Source: Thermosynechococcaceae cyanobacterium MS004
Lineage (GTDB): Bacteria; Cyanobacteriota; Cyanobacteriia; Thermosynechococcales; Thermosynechococcaceae
Length of the DNA: 64,000 bases
NCBI GenBank assembly: GCA_022402525.1
Contig: JAKRSB010000144.1
Location: 1 to 64,000, forward strand
Direction of reading: 5' to 3'
Below are positions 13,470-23,233 of the stretch, piece by piece. The notes under the pieces are model-generated. The model made no database searches. It was given only the letters and a program-made list of their open reading frames with translations, and was not told the origin of the DNA. The stretch's first letter is position 1. The number at the start of each line of letters is the position of its first letter. Both the position numbers and the translations under genes were made by a program.

Positions 13470-14309
13470 ATGACCGCCACTTCCTCTTCCCGCATCAACA
13501 ACTCCCCCACCTGGATTTCAAATCTGGGGTCAATGGTCAAGGGGCAGTTTTTAAAAATCGTGCCGTCCATTATTGCGATTTCCGCTTTTTTACTAATCTG
13601 GCAAGTCTTATGTATGGGGGATAAGCCGGCTCTACCCCCACCAACGAAGGTCTTCAGCGATACCCTGGAGCTGATTATCAACCCGTTTTTTGATAATGGC
13701 GGAACGGATAAAGGTTTGTTTTGGCAAATCTGGGCGAGTCTACAGCGTGTTGGGCTTGGCTTTTCTCTATCGGCCATTGTGGGGGTAGGGCTGGGGATTT
13801 TGATTGGCAGTAATGCCAAAATTTATTCGGCCATTGACCCTATTTTTCAGGTTTTGCGCACTGTACCGCCCCTAGCGTGGCTTCCAATTTCCCTTGCGGC
13901 CTTGAAAGAGAATGAGCCTTCAGCAATTTTCGTGATTTTTATCACCGCAATCTGGCCCATTATTATCAATACAGCCGTCGGCGTTCAGCAAGTGCCCCAG
14001 GATTATCGCAACGTTTCCAGGGTGCTACAGCTTTCAAAACGCGAGTATTTTTTCAGCATTTTACTTCCTGCGGCTGCACCCTATATTTTTTCTGGGTTAC
14101 GCATTGGGATTGGATTGGCTTGGCTGGCGATCGTTGCGGCGGAAATGCTGCTGGGTGGGGTGGGGATTGGCTTCTTTATTTGGGATGCGTGGAACAGCTC
14201 TCTGATTAGCGAGATTATTCTGGCGCTGATCTATATCGGCTTGGTGGGGTTACTCCTAGATCGCTTTGTGGGTCTAGTGTCTCAGCTCGTGGTTGCTGAA
14301 GATAAATAG
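13470..14309 (+). CDS. nrtB: Nitrate ABC transporter permease
   Basis: 279 residues from ATG 13470, exactly the length I know for NrtB; the frame extends to 13386 but that part reads as leader. Binding-protein-dependent permease with about six membrane helices. It carries the loop motif for ATPase contact, AAAPYIFSGLRIGIGLAWLA (near residues 192-220). It forms the membrane channel with NrtC/NrtD. Located 104 bases after nrtA and 64 before nrtC. Confidence 0.93.
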   Translation: MTATSSSRINNSPTWISNLGSMVKGQFLKIVPSIIAISAFLLIWQVLCMGDKPALPPPTKVFSDTLELIINPFFDNGGTDKGLFWQIWASLQRVGLGFSLSAIVGVGLGILIGSNAKIYSAIDPIFQVLRTVPPLAWLPISLAALKENEPSAIFVIFITAIWPIIINTAVGVQQVPQDYRNVSRVLQLSKREYFFSILLPAAAPYIFSGLRIGIGLAWLAIVAAEMLLGGVGIGFFIWDAWNSSLISEIILALIYIGLVGLLLDRFVGLVSQLVVAEDK

Positions 14310-14373
14310 ATTGACTCAATCAAGATTTTTAATCGATGGATCGCAATCACTGCTTTATCTAGGGAGAATCTGA

Positions 14374-16380
14374 ATGTCTGTATTTGTTGGGATTGACCAC
14401 ATTGACAAGGTTTTTAATCTGTCGAATGGCGGGAAATATATTGCGCTCAAGAATATTGACCTCAAGATTGCTCAAGGTGAGTTTGTGACGCTCATTGGTC
14501 ACTCTGGCTGCGGAAAATCGACGTTGCTCAATATTTTGGCCGGACTGGATGCCCCAAGCCAGGGTGGAGTGTTGCTTGAAGGTCGGCAGGTGACAAAGCC
14601 GGGGCCTGACCGCATGGTGGTGTTTCAGAACTACTCTTTGCTGCCCTGGTTGACGGTTCGCGAAAATATCGCCCTTGGGGTGAATAAGGTCTATGCAGCG
14701 CTGCCTCAAGGGGAGCGGCGGGGGATTATTGAGCAGCATATTGATCTAGTGGGATTACGCCATGCTGCTGACAAGAAACCGAAGGAACTCTCAGGCGGGA
14801 TGAAACAGCGGGTGTCGATCGCCCGTGCCCTAGCGCTGAAGCCCAAGGTACTGCTGCTGGATGAACCCTTTGGTGCCCTGGATGCGCTCACGCGGGGCAA
14901 CCTACAGGAACGCCTGATGCAGATCTGCCAGGAGAATAACGTAACCTGCGTGATGGTGACTCATGATGTGGATGAGGCGTTATTGCTGTCTGACCGCGTG
15001 GTGATGCTGACCAATGGGCCAGAGTCTCATGTGGGACAGATTTTGGAAGTCAATATTCCACGGCCCCGCAAGCGATTAGAGGTGGTTAAACACCCGAACT
15101 ACTACAGTCTGCGCAATGAGATGATCTACTTCCTCAATCAGCAGAAGCGCGCAAAATATCGCCGCAAACAGCAGCTGATCGCCGTTGCAGGGCATGGGCT
15201 CGAAAAGGTCAATCTGGACATTGGGTTTATTCCGCTGACGGACTGTGCCCCCTTAGCGATCGCCAAGGAAAAGGGGCTGTTTGCCAAGTATGGCCTAGAG
15301 CAAGTCACGCTCTCCCGTGAGCCAAACTGGAAAACCGTGGTAGAAGGCATTCGCGACCAGCGACTAGATGCTGCGCAAATGGTGGCCGGAATGCCCCTCT
15401 CCCTCACCCTAGGGTTAGATAAAAAAGCGCCTCTGCCCGTCGTGACGTCCCTGGTGCTGAGCCGCAACGGGAACGCCATTACCCTCAGCAAAGCCCTCTA
15501 TGACAAAGGGGTTCATTCTCTGAGTGACTTCAAAGCCTATCTCGATAACAATCCGGGTCAAACCCATCGGTTTGGCATCGTGCATCCGTCCTCCATGCAC
15601 AACCTGCTGCTGCGGTACTGGCTGGCCTCAGCAGGCATTGACCCTGATCGCGACGTAGAGCTTAACGTGATTCCTCCGCCCCAGATGGTCGCCAACCTCA
15701 AAGAAGGCAACATCGACGGCTACTGCGTGGGCGAACCCTGGAATTCGCGGGCGATTCAGGAAGGAGTTGGCTATGCGATCGCCACTGACCTAGACATTTG
15801 GCCCAGCCACCCAGAAAAAGTGCTGGGTATTCGGGAAGATTGGATAAACCGCTACCCCAAAACCCACCTCGCCCTCGTCAAAGCCCTCATTGAAGCCTGT
15901 GAATACTGCGAAGATAGGCGCAATCGAGAAGAAGTACTCGAAGTGTTAGCCCGTCCAGAGTACGTCGGGGTAGACCCTGTCTACCTCCGCCCTGGACTGA
16001 TTGACCCCTACCAGAAGCTAAAGGACGCCGAGCCAGAAGTCATTCACCGATTCAATCAGTTTTATGCGAATCAGAGTACCTGCCCTGGCCGTGCTGAGGG
16101 GCTATGGATATTAACTCAGCTTGCCCGCTGGGGCATGACGCCCTTTCCGAAAAATTGGGTTGAAATTATTGAGCGCACGCGCCGTATTGACCTGTATGGC
16201 GAGGCGGCCCGTCAGCTTGGCCTGCCGGATGCTGAGCCAGACCGTGACCCCTTTGCCCTTTTTGATGGCGTGATGTTTAATCCAGACGAACCGGTGAGCT
16301 ACCTCCGCCGCCTCGACACTTCCCACGAACTTTTAATTCAAGAAATTGATCTTGATGCGCCCTTAACCCTAGCAGCCTAA
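14374..16380 (+). CDS. nrtC: Nitrate ABC transporter ATPase with regulatory NrtA-like domain
   Basis: 668 residues. The first about 260 are an ABC ATPase: Walker A GHSGCGKST (near 43-51), signature LSGGMKQR, Walker B VLLLDEPFGALD. Residues about 285-640 repeat the NrtA fold (LDIGFIPLTDCAPLAIAKEKG, PPPQMVANLKEGN, FALFDGVMFNPDEPVSYL) without export signal. In Synechococcus the C-terminal domain of NrtC senses cytoplasmic nitrate/ammonium status and inhibits transport; the same role is inferred here. The fused architecture separates NrtC from NrtD. Confidence 0.95.
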   Translation: MSVFVGIDHIDKVFNLSNGGKYIALKNIDLKIAQGEFVTLIGHSGCGKSTLLNILAGLDAPSQGGVLLEGRQVTKPGPDRMVVFQNYSLLPWLTVRENIALGVNKVYAALPQGERRGIIEQHIDLVGLRHAADKKPKELSGGMKQRVSIARALALKPKVLLLDEPFGALDALTRGNLQERLMQICQENNVTCVMVTHDVDEALLLSDRVVMLTNGPESHVGQILEVNIPRPRKRLEVVKHPNYYSLRNEMIYFLNQQKRAKYRRKQQLIAVAGHGLEKVNLDIGFIPLTDCAPLAIAKEKGLFAKYGLEQVTLSREPNWKTVVEGIRDQRLDAAQMVAGMPLSLTLGLDKKAPLPVVTSLVLSRNGNAITLSKALYDKGVHSLSDFKAYLDNNPGQTHRFGIVHPSSMHNLLLRYWLASAGIDPDRDVELNVIPPPQMVANLKEGNIDGYCVGEPWNSRAIQEGVGYAIATDLDIWPSHPEKVLGIREDWINRYPKTHLALVKALIEACEYCEDRRNREEVLEVLARPEYVGVDPVYLRPGLIDPYQKLKDAEPEVIHRFNQFYANQSTCPGRAEGLWILTQLARWGMTPFPKNWVEIIERTRRIDLYGEAARQLGLPDAEPDRDPFALFDGVMFNPDEPVSYLRRLDTSHELLIQEIDLDAPLTLAA

Positions 16381-16464
16381 CGGCTCACTGCCCTCTGCAC
16401 AAGCCCCTTCCGCTAACCCCTTGGCCTAGCTCCCGCGTCCGTTGTTCCTGTATGAGTCAGACCT

Positions 16465-17301
16465 ATGCAAGCCCTTGCCAGTCCTCAAACCCTGCATCCC
16501 CACCTGAAACCCGACCCCTTTTTAGTGGTTGAAAACGTCAGCAAGGTCTATCCCACGAAAACTGGCGACTACACCGTCTTGGATGGTGTCAACCTCACGG
16601 TTTATGAAGGTGAGTTTGTGTGTGTGATTGGGCACTCCGGCTGCGGCAAAACAACCCTACTTGACACCATCTCCGGATTTCGGAAACCGACCGAGGGCGA
16701 GGTGCGGCTTCAGGGTCGCCGCATTACAAAGCCAGGGCCCGATCGGATGGTGGTATTCCAAAACTATGCGCTGCTGCCCTGGAAAAGTGCCTTTGAGAAT
16801 GTTTATCTCGCAGTGAATGCAGCGTTTCCAGATAAGCCAAAGGCCGAAAAAAAGGAAATTGTCAGAGACCATCTGGCCATGGTTGGACTAGAGGAATCCG
16901 CTCACAAAAAGCCCGGTCAGCTCTCCGGCGGCATGAAGCAGCGGGTGGCGATCGCCCGTGCCCTGTCGATTCGACCTCAGGTGCTGATTTTAGATGAGCC
17001 GTTTGGGGCGCTGGATGCCATCACCAAGGAGGAGCTGCAAGAGGAGCTGCTAAAAATTTGGCAGGATCACCGCGTCACAATTTTAATGATTACCCACGAT
17101 ATTGACGAAGCGCTCTTCTTGGCCGATCGCATCGTAATGATGACCAACGGCCCTGCTGCCAAAGTTGGGGAAGAACTCAGTATTCCCTTTGCGCGCCCCC
17201 GCAATCGCGCCCATCTCTTAGAAGACCCTGAATATTACAACCTGCGCAATTATGCCCTTGACTACCTCTATAACCGTTACGCCCACGATGACGACGAGTA
17301 A
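16465..17301 (+). CDS. nrtD: Nitrate ABC transporter ATPase
   Basis: 278 residues, single ABC domain: Walker A GHSGCGKTT, Q-loop VVFQNYALLPW, signature LSGGMKQRVAIARALS, Walker B VLILDEPFGALD, H-loop THDIDEA. It lacks the C-terminal sensor of NrtC; the two ATPases form a heterodimer. 84 bases after nrtC. Its stop codon falls inside the first unit of a 15-base tandem repeat. Confidence 0.95.
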   Translation: MQALASPQTLHPHLKPDPFLVVENVSKVYPTKTGDYTVLDGVNLTVYEGEFVCVIGHSGCGKTTLLDTISGFRKPTEGEVRLQGRRITKPGPDRMVVFQNYALLPWKSAFENVYLAVNAAFPDKPKAEKKEIVRDHLAMVGLEESAHKKPGQLSGGMKQRVAIARALSIRPQVLILDEPFGALDAITKEELQEELLKIWQDHRVTILMITHDIDEALFLADRIVMMTNGPAAKVGEELSIPFARPRNRAHLLEDPEYYNLRNYALDYLYNRYAHDDDE

Positions 17302-17340
17302 TGCTGGGAGGAGTAACGCTGGAAAGAATAATGCTGGGAA
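17296..17340. repeat. 15-base tandem repeat over the nrtD stop
   Basis: Three imperfect 15-base units (17296-17310, 17311-17325, 17326-17340) of the form GA(G/A)TAA(T/C)GCTGG(G/A)A(G/A). The first includes the nrtD TAA stop. Confidence 0.85.
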
Positions 17341-17379
17341 GTCGTGTACCTAAGCGCTGCGTTTCTGCAAGCAATAGAT

Positions 17380-17443
17380 GTCTGAAAGTAATCGATGTCT
17401 GAGAGTAATCGATATCTGGAAGTAATTGGTGTCTGAGAGTAAT
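17380..17443. repeat. 17-base tandem repeat ending at the cynS start
   Basis: Units at 17380-17396, 17397-17413, 17414-17430 and a 13-base partial copy 17431-17443, consensus GTCTGAGAGTAATCGAT. The last copy ends directly at the ATG of cynS, and its GAGAG can act as ribosome site, so a ribosome-binding-like sequence exists in up to four copies. The unit is not a multiple of three. Confidence 0.88.
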
Positions 17444-17881
17444 ATGTCTGACTTAACCCAAATCCTACTCACCGCCAAGCAAGAGAAAGGACTCACCTTT
17501 GCCCAGCTTGGCCAGGAATTAGGACGAGATCCGCTGTGGGTTGCATCCTTGCTTCATCGTCAGGCGACGGCCTCTGCCCAAGAAGCGGAGCAGCTAGCCA
17601 CTGCCCTAGGGCTAGATCTGTCTGTGGTAAAGGGGTTAATGGCCTATCCGGTGAAAGGGTCTCTTAACCCCGTAATTCCAACCGATCCGCTGATCTATCG
17701 TTTTTACGAGATTATGCAGGTCTATGGCATGCCCCTCAAGGATCTCATTCAAGAAGAGTTTGGCGACGGCATCATGAGCGCCATTGATTTTGAGATGGCC
17801 GTCGAGCGAGTCGAAGACCCCAAGGGCGATCGCGTCAAAATTACGATGAACGGGAAATTCTTACCCTATAAAAAATGGTAG
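17444..17881 (+). CDS. cynS: Cyanate hydratase (cyanase)
   Basis: 145 residues from ATG 17444 (an in-frame GTG at 17426 lies inside the tandem repeat and is less likely). Converts cyanate and bicarbonate to ammonia and CO2. Helix-turn-helix-like N-terminal domain ([21 protein letters not shown]) and the catalytic domain. The three catalytic residues R86, E89 and S112 are all present with exactly the spacing of the E. coli enzyme (R96, E99, S122). It lies between nrtD and narB, ending three bases before narB, so it is surely part of the nitrate operon. Cyanobacterial cynS is more often with cynABD transporter genes, which are absent here. Confidence 0.95.
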   Translation: MSDLTQILLTAKQEKGLTFAQLGQELGRDPLWVASLLHRQATASAQEAEQLATALGLDLSVVKGLMAYPVKGSLNPVIPTDPLIYRFYEIMQVYGMPLKDLIQEEFGDGIMSAIDFEMAVERVEDPKGDRVKITMNGKFLPYKKW

Positions 17882-17884
17882 ACC

Positions 17885-20098
17885 GTGGCTGACTCTGTCC
17901 AATCAACGCACCCCCCAGCGACGCCGACACAACCTGCCCCCATCAAAACCCAATGTCCTTACTGCGGGGTAGGCTGTGGATTAGAGGTGGTGCCCATTCA
18001 GAGTGATAATGCCTCTGCTCAAGCGACAGCACACTGGAAAGTGCGGGGCGATCGCGCTCATCCTTCGAGTCTAGGGATGGTCTGCGTAAAGGGTGCCACG
18101 ATCCTAGAGTCCATCGACAAAGATCGGCTCCTGTACCCCATGCTGCGCGATCGCCTTGATGAGCCGTTCCGACAGGTGAGTTGGGATGAAGCGCTAGAAG
18201 CCATTACCGTCCGTATTCAAGCTGCCCTAGAAACCGAGGGGCCTGATGCACTGTGCATGTACGGTTCGGGGCAGTTTTTGACCGAAGATTACTATACAGC
18301 CCAAAAGCTTTGGAAAGGCTGCCTGCAAAGCAACCATTTTGACGCCAATTCTCGGCTCTGTATGTCTTCAGCGGTGTCTGGCTACGTCCAGAGTTTAGGG
18401 GCAGATGGCCCTCCCTGCTGCTATGAAGACCTAGAGCAAACGGACTGTGCCTTCTTGATTGGCACCAACACCGCCGAGTGTCACCCCATCGTGTTTAACC
18501 GTCTGCGGAAGCACCACAAGCAAAATGCTGCCGTCAAAATGGTGGTGGTTGACCCGCGCCGCACCCCCACCGCAGAGGCGGCGGATCTGCACCTCCCCAT
18601 TCGCCCCGGCACCGACATCGACCTGATGAACGGGATTGCTTACCTGCTCTTAGAGTGGGGCTATGCGGATCAGCGATTTATTCAAGACCATACCGAGCAG
18701 TTTGAGGCGTTTCAAAGCGTAGTTGCACACTATCCGCCAGCGGCTGTTGCAGAACGGTGTGGCATTCTTCAGGCGGACTTAGAACAGGCGGCTCGCTATT
18801 GGGCAGAGGCTCAGCGGGTGCTGTCGATGTGGTCGATGGGGGTGAATCAGTCTTCCGAAGGGACGGCTAAGGTGCGCAGCATTATTAACCTGCATCTGCT
18901 CACCGGGCAAATTGGTCAGCCCGGTGCAGGGCCATTTTCCTTGACCGGACAGCCTAACGCGATGGGTGGCCGCGAAGCTGGGGGACTTTCCCACCTGCTG
19001 CCGGGGTATCGCTTTATCCACAACGCCCAGCATCGGGCCGAGGTGGAGTCTTTTTGGGGGTTTCCGGCGGGTCAGATTGCGCCTCAGCCCGGACGGACGG
19101 TGTGGGACATGATTCTGGGTCTAGAGCGCTGCGAAGTACAGCTCTTTTGGATTGCCGCGACGAACCCGCTGGTGAGCTTGCCCGATCTGGAGCGGGTGAA
19201 GGCGGCCTTGAAGCGATCGCCCTTTACCATCTACCAAGACGCTTACTATCCCACAGAAACCTCAGCCTATGCCCATTTACTCCTGCCGGCCGGTCAGTGG
19301 AGCGAAAAAACGGGCACCATGACCAACTCCGAGCGTCGCGTGACCCTGTGCGAAGCCTTTCAGTCACCTCCTGGAGAAGCCCGCGAAGACTGGGCAATTT
19401 TTGCAGAAGTGGGGCGCAGACTAGGGTTTGCCGAGAAATTCCCCTTCCAGTCCGCCACAGAAGTGCATCAAGAGTTTGTGCAGATCACCCGCGATCGCCC
19501 CTGTGACATGACGGGCATGAGCCATCAGCGGCTCCTCCAGGACGGCCCCCTCCAGTGGCCCTGCACGCTAGAGTCAGACTGCCCTCCGCCAAAGCGGCTC
19601 TACACCCAGCGCAAGTTTCAGACCCCTAGCGGTCGGGCACAATTTGCGGCCTATCACTCCCGTGGGCTGGCCGAGCCGCCCGATGATGCCTATCCCTATA
19701 TCTTCACCACGGGCAGGCTCTATGGCCACTGGCACACCCAAACCCGGACGGGGCGCATTCCCAAGATCCAGCAGATGCACCCGCACCCGTTTCTAGAAAT
19801 TCATCCCCGCGATGCCAAGCGTCTCAACATTGCCCAAGACGACTGGGTGGAAGTACGTTCTCGACGGGGCAGCGCCCAGTTTCCGGCGATCGTAACCGAG
19901 AGTATTGCACCTGGTACCGTCTTTGCTCCGATGCACTGGGGCTCGCTGTGGGCAAATCAAGCAGAAGTTAATGCAGTCATGCATCCTGAAGCTTGTCCAG
20001 ACTCAAAGCAGCCGGAACTCAAGGCCTGCGCGGTGCAGCTTATTCCACTAGCGTTGACTAATACCGTTCAGGCTGAGAGGGCGATCGCGTTGGGCTAG
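17885..20098 (+). CDS. narB: Ferredoxin-dependent assimilatory nitrate reductase
   Basis: 737 residues from GTG 17885, three bases after cynS. Reduces nitrate to nitrite in the cytoplasm. N-terminal [4Fe-4S] ligands in [12 protein letters not shown] and downstream MVCVKG; bis-MGD molybdopterin domains follow ([55 protein letters not shown]), and a C-terminal molydopterin-dinucleotide-binding domain ([18 protein letters not shown]). Length is standard for NarB. Last gene of the operon; the multi-hairpin repeat follows its stop. Confidence 0.96.
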   Translation: MADSVQSTHPPATPTQPAPIKTQCPYCGVGCGLEVVPIQSDNASAQATAHWKVRGDRAHPSSLGMVCVKGATILESIDKDRLLYPMLRDRLDEPFRQVSWDEALEAITVRIQAALETEGPDALCMYGSGQFLTEDYYTAQKLWKGCLQSNHFDANSRLCMSSAVSGYVQSLGADGPPCCYEDLEQTDCAFLIGTNTAECHPIVFNRLRKHHKQNAAVKMVVVDPRRTPTAEAADLHLPIRPGTDIDLMNGIAYLLLEWGYADQRFIQDHTEQFEAFQSVVAHYPPAAVAERCGILQADLEQAARYWAEAQRVLSMWSMGVNQSSEGTAKVRSIINLHLLTGQIGQPGAGPFSLTGQPNAMGGREAGGLSHLLPGYRFIHNAQHRAEVESFWGFPAGQIAPQPGRTVWDMILGLERCEVQLFWIAATNPLVSLPDLERVKAALKRSPFTIYQDAYYPTETSAYAHLLLPAGQWSEKTGTMTNSERRVTLCEAFQSPPGEAREDWAIFAEVGRRLGFAEKFPFQSATEVHQEFVQITRDRPCDMTGMSHQRLLQDGPLQWPCTLESDCPPPKRLYTQRKFQTPSGRAQFAAYHSRGLAEPPDDAYPYIFTTGRLYGHWHTQTRTGRIPKIQQMHPHPFLEIHPRDAKRLNIAQDDWVEVRSRRGSAQFPAIVTESIAPGTVFAPMHWGSLWANQAEVNAVMHPEACPDSKQPELKACAVQLIPLALTNTVQAERAIALG

Positions 20099-20118
20099 CC
20101 GTGATACAGTTTTTGCGA

Positions 20119-20223
20119 GCGGTTGAAACCGCGCCTACAAAAACGAAGTCCGCCGTCGCGGACTAATACAGGAATTCAACCTGCGAAGGCAGGTTTTGTT
20201 CTTGTAGCCGCGATTTTAATCGC
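20119..20223. repeat. Multi-hairpin interspersed repeat downstream of narB
   Basis: Four short perfect palindromes in 105 bases: GCGGTT/AACCGC (20119-20132), AGTCCGC/GCGGACT (20147-20164), AACCTGC/GCAGGTT (20178-20195), GCGATT/AATCGC (20210-20223). In addition CTACAA (20135-20140) pairs with TTGTAG (20202-20207), enclosing the two middle hairpins. From memory, very similar elements are scattered through filamentous cyanobacterial genomes, usually between genes. It separates narB from the convergent helicase gene and could stop transcription from both sides; no T-tract terminator is needed for that. Function unknown. Confidence 0.85.
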
Positions 20224-20245
20224 AGGGTCTATTTGATTCTTGATC

Positions 20246-22942
20246 TTAGGAGAGTTCAGCTTCGGCGCTAAGGTTAGGCTGAACGGGCTCAAAAATATCC
20301 ATTTCGTGAATCGGAAACCGATCAATAAGCTGTCCAGCGCGGCGTGCATTTTGCCGCAGGGCTTGAGAAAGGTGAGAAATATTGGGAATCTGGGACAGAA
20401 AATCTACCGTGCGTCGCAGCAGCCGCACAATATCGCCTTCGTCCAGGCTGGTGTTGGCGCAGAGATCCGTCCAGGTCGCGCCCAGCGCCCACTGCTCCAC
20501 AATGCCGATGAGTTCAGTTTCGAGCCAGGCCGGCAGCATCACTTCTTCCCGATGCTGGCTTTGAATGAGCTGACGCCGGAGCGATCGCAAATTATCCAGG
20601 GCATCCTGCACCGCAGGAGAGACGGGGTAGCGCGTCCAGCTATCGGAACGGTTGTTTTCGGAAACGAGGGCAGCACAGGCAGCAGCGAGATGATGGGGGG
20701 CAAGATCTTCAAATTCCCCAGAGCGCAGGGCCAGGGCCAGCCATAGTTCGTTTTCGCCCCGCAGCATGGCGGCGGTTTTGCCGAGGGGGGTGGGCTGAAG
20801 GTCATTGAGGGCGTCAAATAGCCGCAAGATCTTGACGAGACAGAGAAAATCGCGCCAGCGTTGATTAGACTGACGCTCTAGTTTTTCCTGGCGATCCTGG
20901 TGCTGCGATCGCAATTTTTTGATGCGGTGCTCCAGACGCAGCAGGACGGCGTGCTGCTTGCGGGTGGCGTGGGCTGGATGGGCTTCAATCTGAGCCTGAA
21001 CCGCATGGAGGCGCTGCTGCTGCTCCACAACTTCAGGGGCAGGCTCCCAAATGCTAGGGGGTAGCGTTTGGGCAACGGGCGCAGTTTCAGGACTGCCGGG
21101 GCGGGTATATCCTGGCTTCATAGCCCAGTCCTTTGGGACAGGCGGCAGGCTTGCGATCGCCTTGGGCAGCGTCTCCTGAATCGTGAGAACATCGCGGGAG
21201 GTGGCAATTGCCCACACATTGTCTTGGCGCAAACAGAGGAAATGGGGCGCTTTGCCGCTCCCGGACAGCAGCTCAACCAGCAGCGCTGGAATAGCCCGTT
21301 CGCTCAGCTCAGGATGGGACTCAAAGGAGGGGCGTTTGAGGGAGAGTACAGCCCCCACGTCTAGCTGGGGAAGCTGCTGCATAATCTCTTGCTGACGCAC
21401 CTCATCGGCCTGATGCTCCAGCATTTTCAACAGCCGCTGTTCTTCTTTGTGGCGGCCTTTAAGCTTGCTGTACTGCTCCAGCAGATTGAGATCAATGCTG
21501 GCTAGCTTTTGCTCCAGAGTGGCAATTTCTTGAGCCAAGTCGGCGATCGCCTGCTGCTGGGGGGCAAGCTGCTGCATGGCAATATACTGCCCAAAGCTTT
21601 TTGCAATCAGCGCCCTGGCTTCTTCTAAGGTGTGGGTCTGCAAAAGATTCAGCACCATGCCATAGCTCGGCGTAAACTGGCTGACCAGAGCATCCGCGCC
21701 AATGGTGGCGAGGTAGGCGGCTTCCGTTGCGCCTTCAAAGGCCGTTTGAAGCGTGACCACATGGCCTATGGTGTCCATCCCGCGCCGTCCGGCACGTCCT
21801 GACATCTGCAAAAATTCGGAAGCCGTCAGCAGTCGATGCCCTAGATCTGTCCGTTTAGACAGGCTAGAAACAATGGTGGTGCGGGCCGGCATATTAATTC
21901 CGGCGGCCAGAGTCTCCGTGGCAAAAATAACTTTCAGCAGATTGGCCTGAAATAGCTCCTCGACCAAAGACTTCCAGGCGGGCAGCAGTCCGGCATGGTG
22001 GGCAGAAACCCCTCGGTAGATGCCGTCTAGAATTGGCGATCGCGCCAGGTCTGGGTAAGATTCCAAAAATCGAGCGACGCGCTGCTTCACCTGCTGGGAT
22101 TCCTCGGCGGTCAGGAGCTGAAGTCCCCGCGTAGCCAGCACGGACTGGTCACAGCCACGGCGGCTAAAAATAAAGTAAATGGCCGGCAGCATCTGCCGCT
22201 GCTGGAGCGCGCCAATCACCAGTAGCGGATCGGGGAGCGCACTCCGCCCCCCCCTGCGCGATCGCCCCTGCTTGGATGGGATAGCCTTGAGGCGCGGATT
22301 GAGCTTTGTTTGCTGCTGATTGAGCAGGGGAAAGAGCCCCTGATGGGTACCAAAATGAAAGCATAGCGGCACCGGACGCCAGGTTGAGCAAATGAGCTGG
22401 GTGGGGCCATGCACCCACTCAATCCAGTCCGTGAGCTGCTCCGCATTGGCAATGGTGGCGGACAGCGCAATGAGCTGAATTTGAGGCGGACAGTAAATAA
22501 TAGACTCTTCCCAGACCGTCCCGCGCTGACGGTCGTTCATGTAGTGACACTCGTCGAGCACTACGGCTTCCACATCCACTAGGGCTGTTTCTAAGTCATC
22601 AATGAGGGTTCCGTACAGAATATTGCGAAAAATTTCGGTGGTCATCACCAAAATGGGCGCATCTCGATTGATGCTCAGATCTCCCGTCACCAGCCCCACC
22701 CGATTTGCTCCAAACTGCTGCCGGAAATCTCGCAGCTTCTGGTTTGAGAGTGCCTTGAGCGGTGTGGTGTAAAGCACACGCTTGCCGTGGGCAAGGGCAC
22801 GGGCGATCGCATATTCTCCAATCAGGGTTTTGCCAGAACCAGTCGGAGCCACCACCACCACCGACTGCTCGGACTCCAAGGCCGCGATCGCGTCTTGCTG
22901 GAACTCGTCCAGGGGAAAGGGGAATAGCGTTGACAGATCCAC
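20246..22942 (-). CDS. Ski2/Mtr4-like DEAD/DEAH-box RNA helicase
   Basis: 898 residues. Walker A APTGSGKT (residues 32-39), motif Ia TTPLKALSNQKL, motif II DECHYMND (DExH type), motif III SATIAN, motif VI QMSGRAGRRGMD, then an extended C-terminal half with coiled-coil-forming stretches and a DSHCT-like end. This matches cyanobacterial and plastid Ski2-like helicases (chloroplast ISE2 type) thought to act in RNA maturation or decay. Start GTG 22942; the frame is open some 18 codons further but without a better start. Convergent with narB. Confidence 0.88.
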   Translation of the reverse strand: MDLSTLFPFPLDEFQQDAIAALESEQSVVVVAPTGSGKTLIGEYAIARALAHGKRVLYTTPLKALSNQKLRDFRQQFGANRVGLVTGDLSINRDAPILVMTTEIFRNILYGTLIDDLETALVDVEAVVLDECHYMNDRQRGTVWEESIIYCPPQIQLIALSATIANAEQLTDWIEWVHGPTQLICSTWRPVPLCFHFGTHQGLFPLLNQQQTKLNPRLKAIPSKQGRSRRGGRSALPDPLLVIGALQQRQMLPAIYFIFSRRGCDQSVLATRGLQLLTAEESQQVKQRVARFLESYPDLARSPILDGIYRGVSAHHAGLLPAWKSLVEELFQANLLKVIFATETLAAGINMPARTTIVSSLSKRTDLGHRLLTASEFLQMSGRAGRRGMDTIGHVVTLQTAFEGATEAAYLATIGADALVSQFTPSYGMVLNLLQTHTLEEARALIAKSFGQYIAMQQLAPQQQAIADLAQEIATLEQKLASIDLNLLEQYSKLKGRHKEEQRLLKMLEHQADEVRQQEIMQQLPQLDVGAVLSLKRPSFESHPELSERAIPALLVELLSGSGKAPHFLCLRQDNVWAIATSRDVLTIQETLPKAIASLPPVPKDWAMKPGYTRPGSPETAPVAQTLPPSIWEPAPEVVEQQQRLHAVQAQIEAHPAHATRKQHAVLLRLEHRIKKLRSQHQDRQEKLERQSNQRWRDFLCLVKILRLFDALNDLQPTPLGKTAAMLRGENELWLALALRSGEFEDLAPHHLAAACAALVSENNRSDSWTRYPVSPAVQDALDNLRSLRRQLIQSQHREEVMLPAWLETELIGIVEQWALGATWTDLCANTSLDEGDIVRLLRRTVDFLSQIPNISHLSQALRQNARRAGQLIDRFPIHEMDIFEPVQPNLSAEAELS

Positions 22943-23233
22943 AGTTGAGGCCAGTAAACAGCTTGGCGGAATTGCCTTAGAAAGATAAGAGGGAAGACGT
23001 TATGCGCTTAGATATGTCAAAACTAGACATTCGAGTAACCATGCCAATAATCACATCTATCGACATTTAAGCTAGTTCAGTCTAGGGCAGTCTAATCTAG
23101 GCTAATCTCACCCGCCATACTCGTTCTATTCTACGCTGTCCCTGGAATGAGGAAAAACTGTGAAAAAGTCTAGCAACTTCTCCCCTCAGGAATACCGGAA
23201 ATTCAAGCCTATCTCTGGCCACTCACCAAGCTG
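22943..23233. other. Intergenic region upstream of helicase
   Basis: 291 bases, no gene recognised. The stretch 23080-23108 contains a degenerate duplication of TCTAG(G/T)... and CTAATCT. Upstream of the helicase start on the minus strand and downstream of the DUF2996 gene. Confidence 0.4.

Noticed and set aside
17296-17443. CRISPR array
   Set aside because: Repeats are directly adjacent 15- and 17-base units without spacers, and no cas gene is present; the same holds for the other tandem repeats.
20119-20223. Insertion sequence ends
   Set aside because: No transposase, no terminal inverted repeats at outer ends and no target duplication seen; kept as a repeat of unknown nature.
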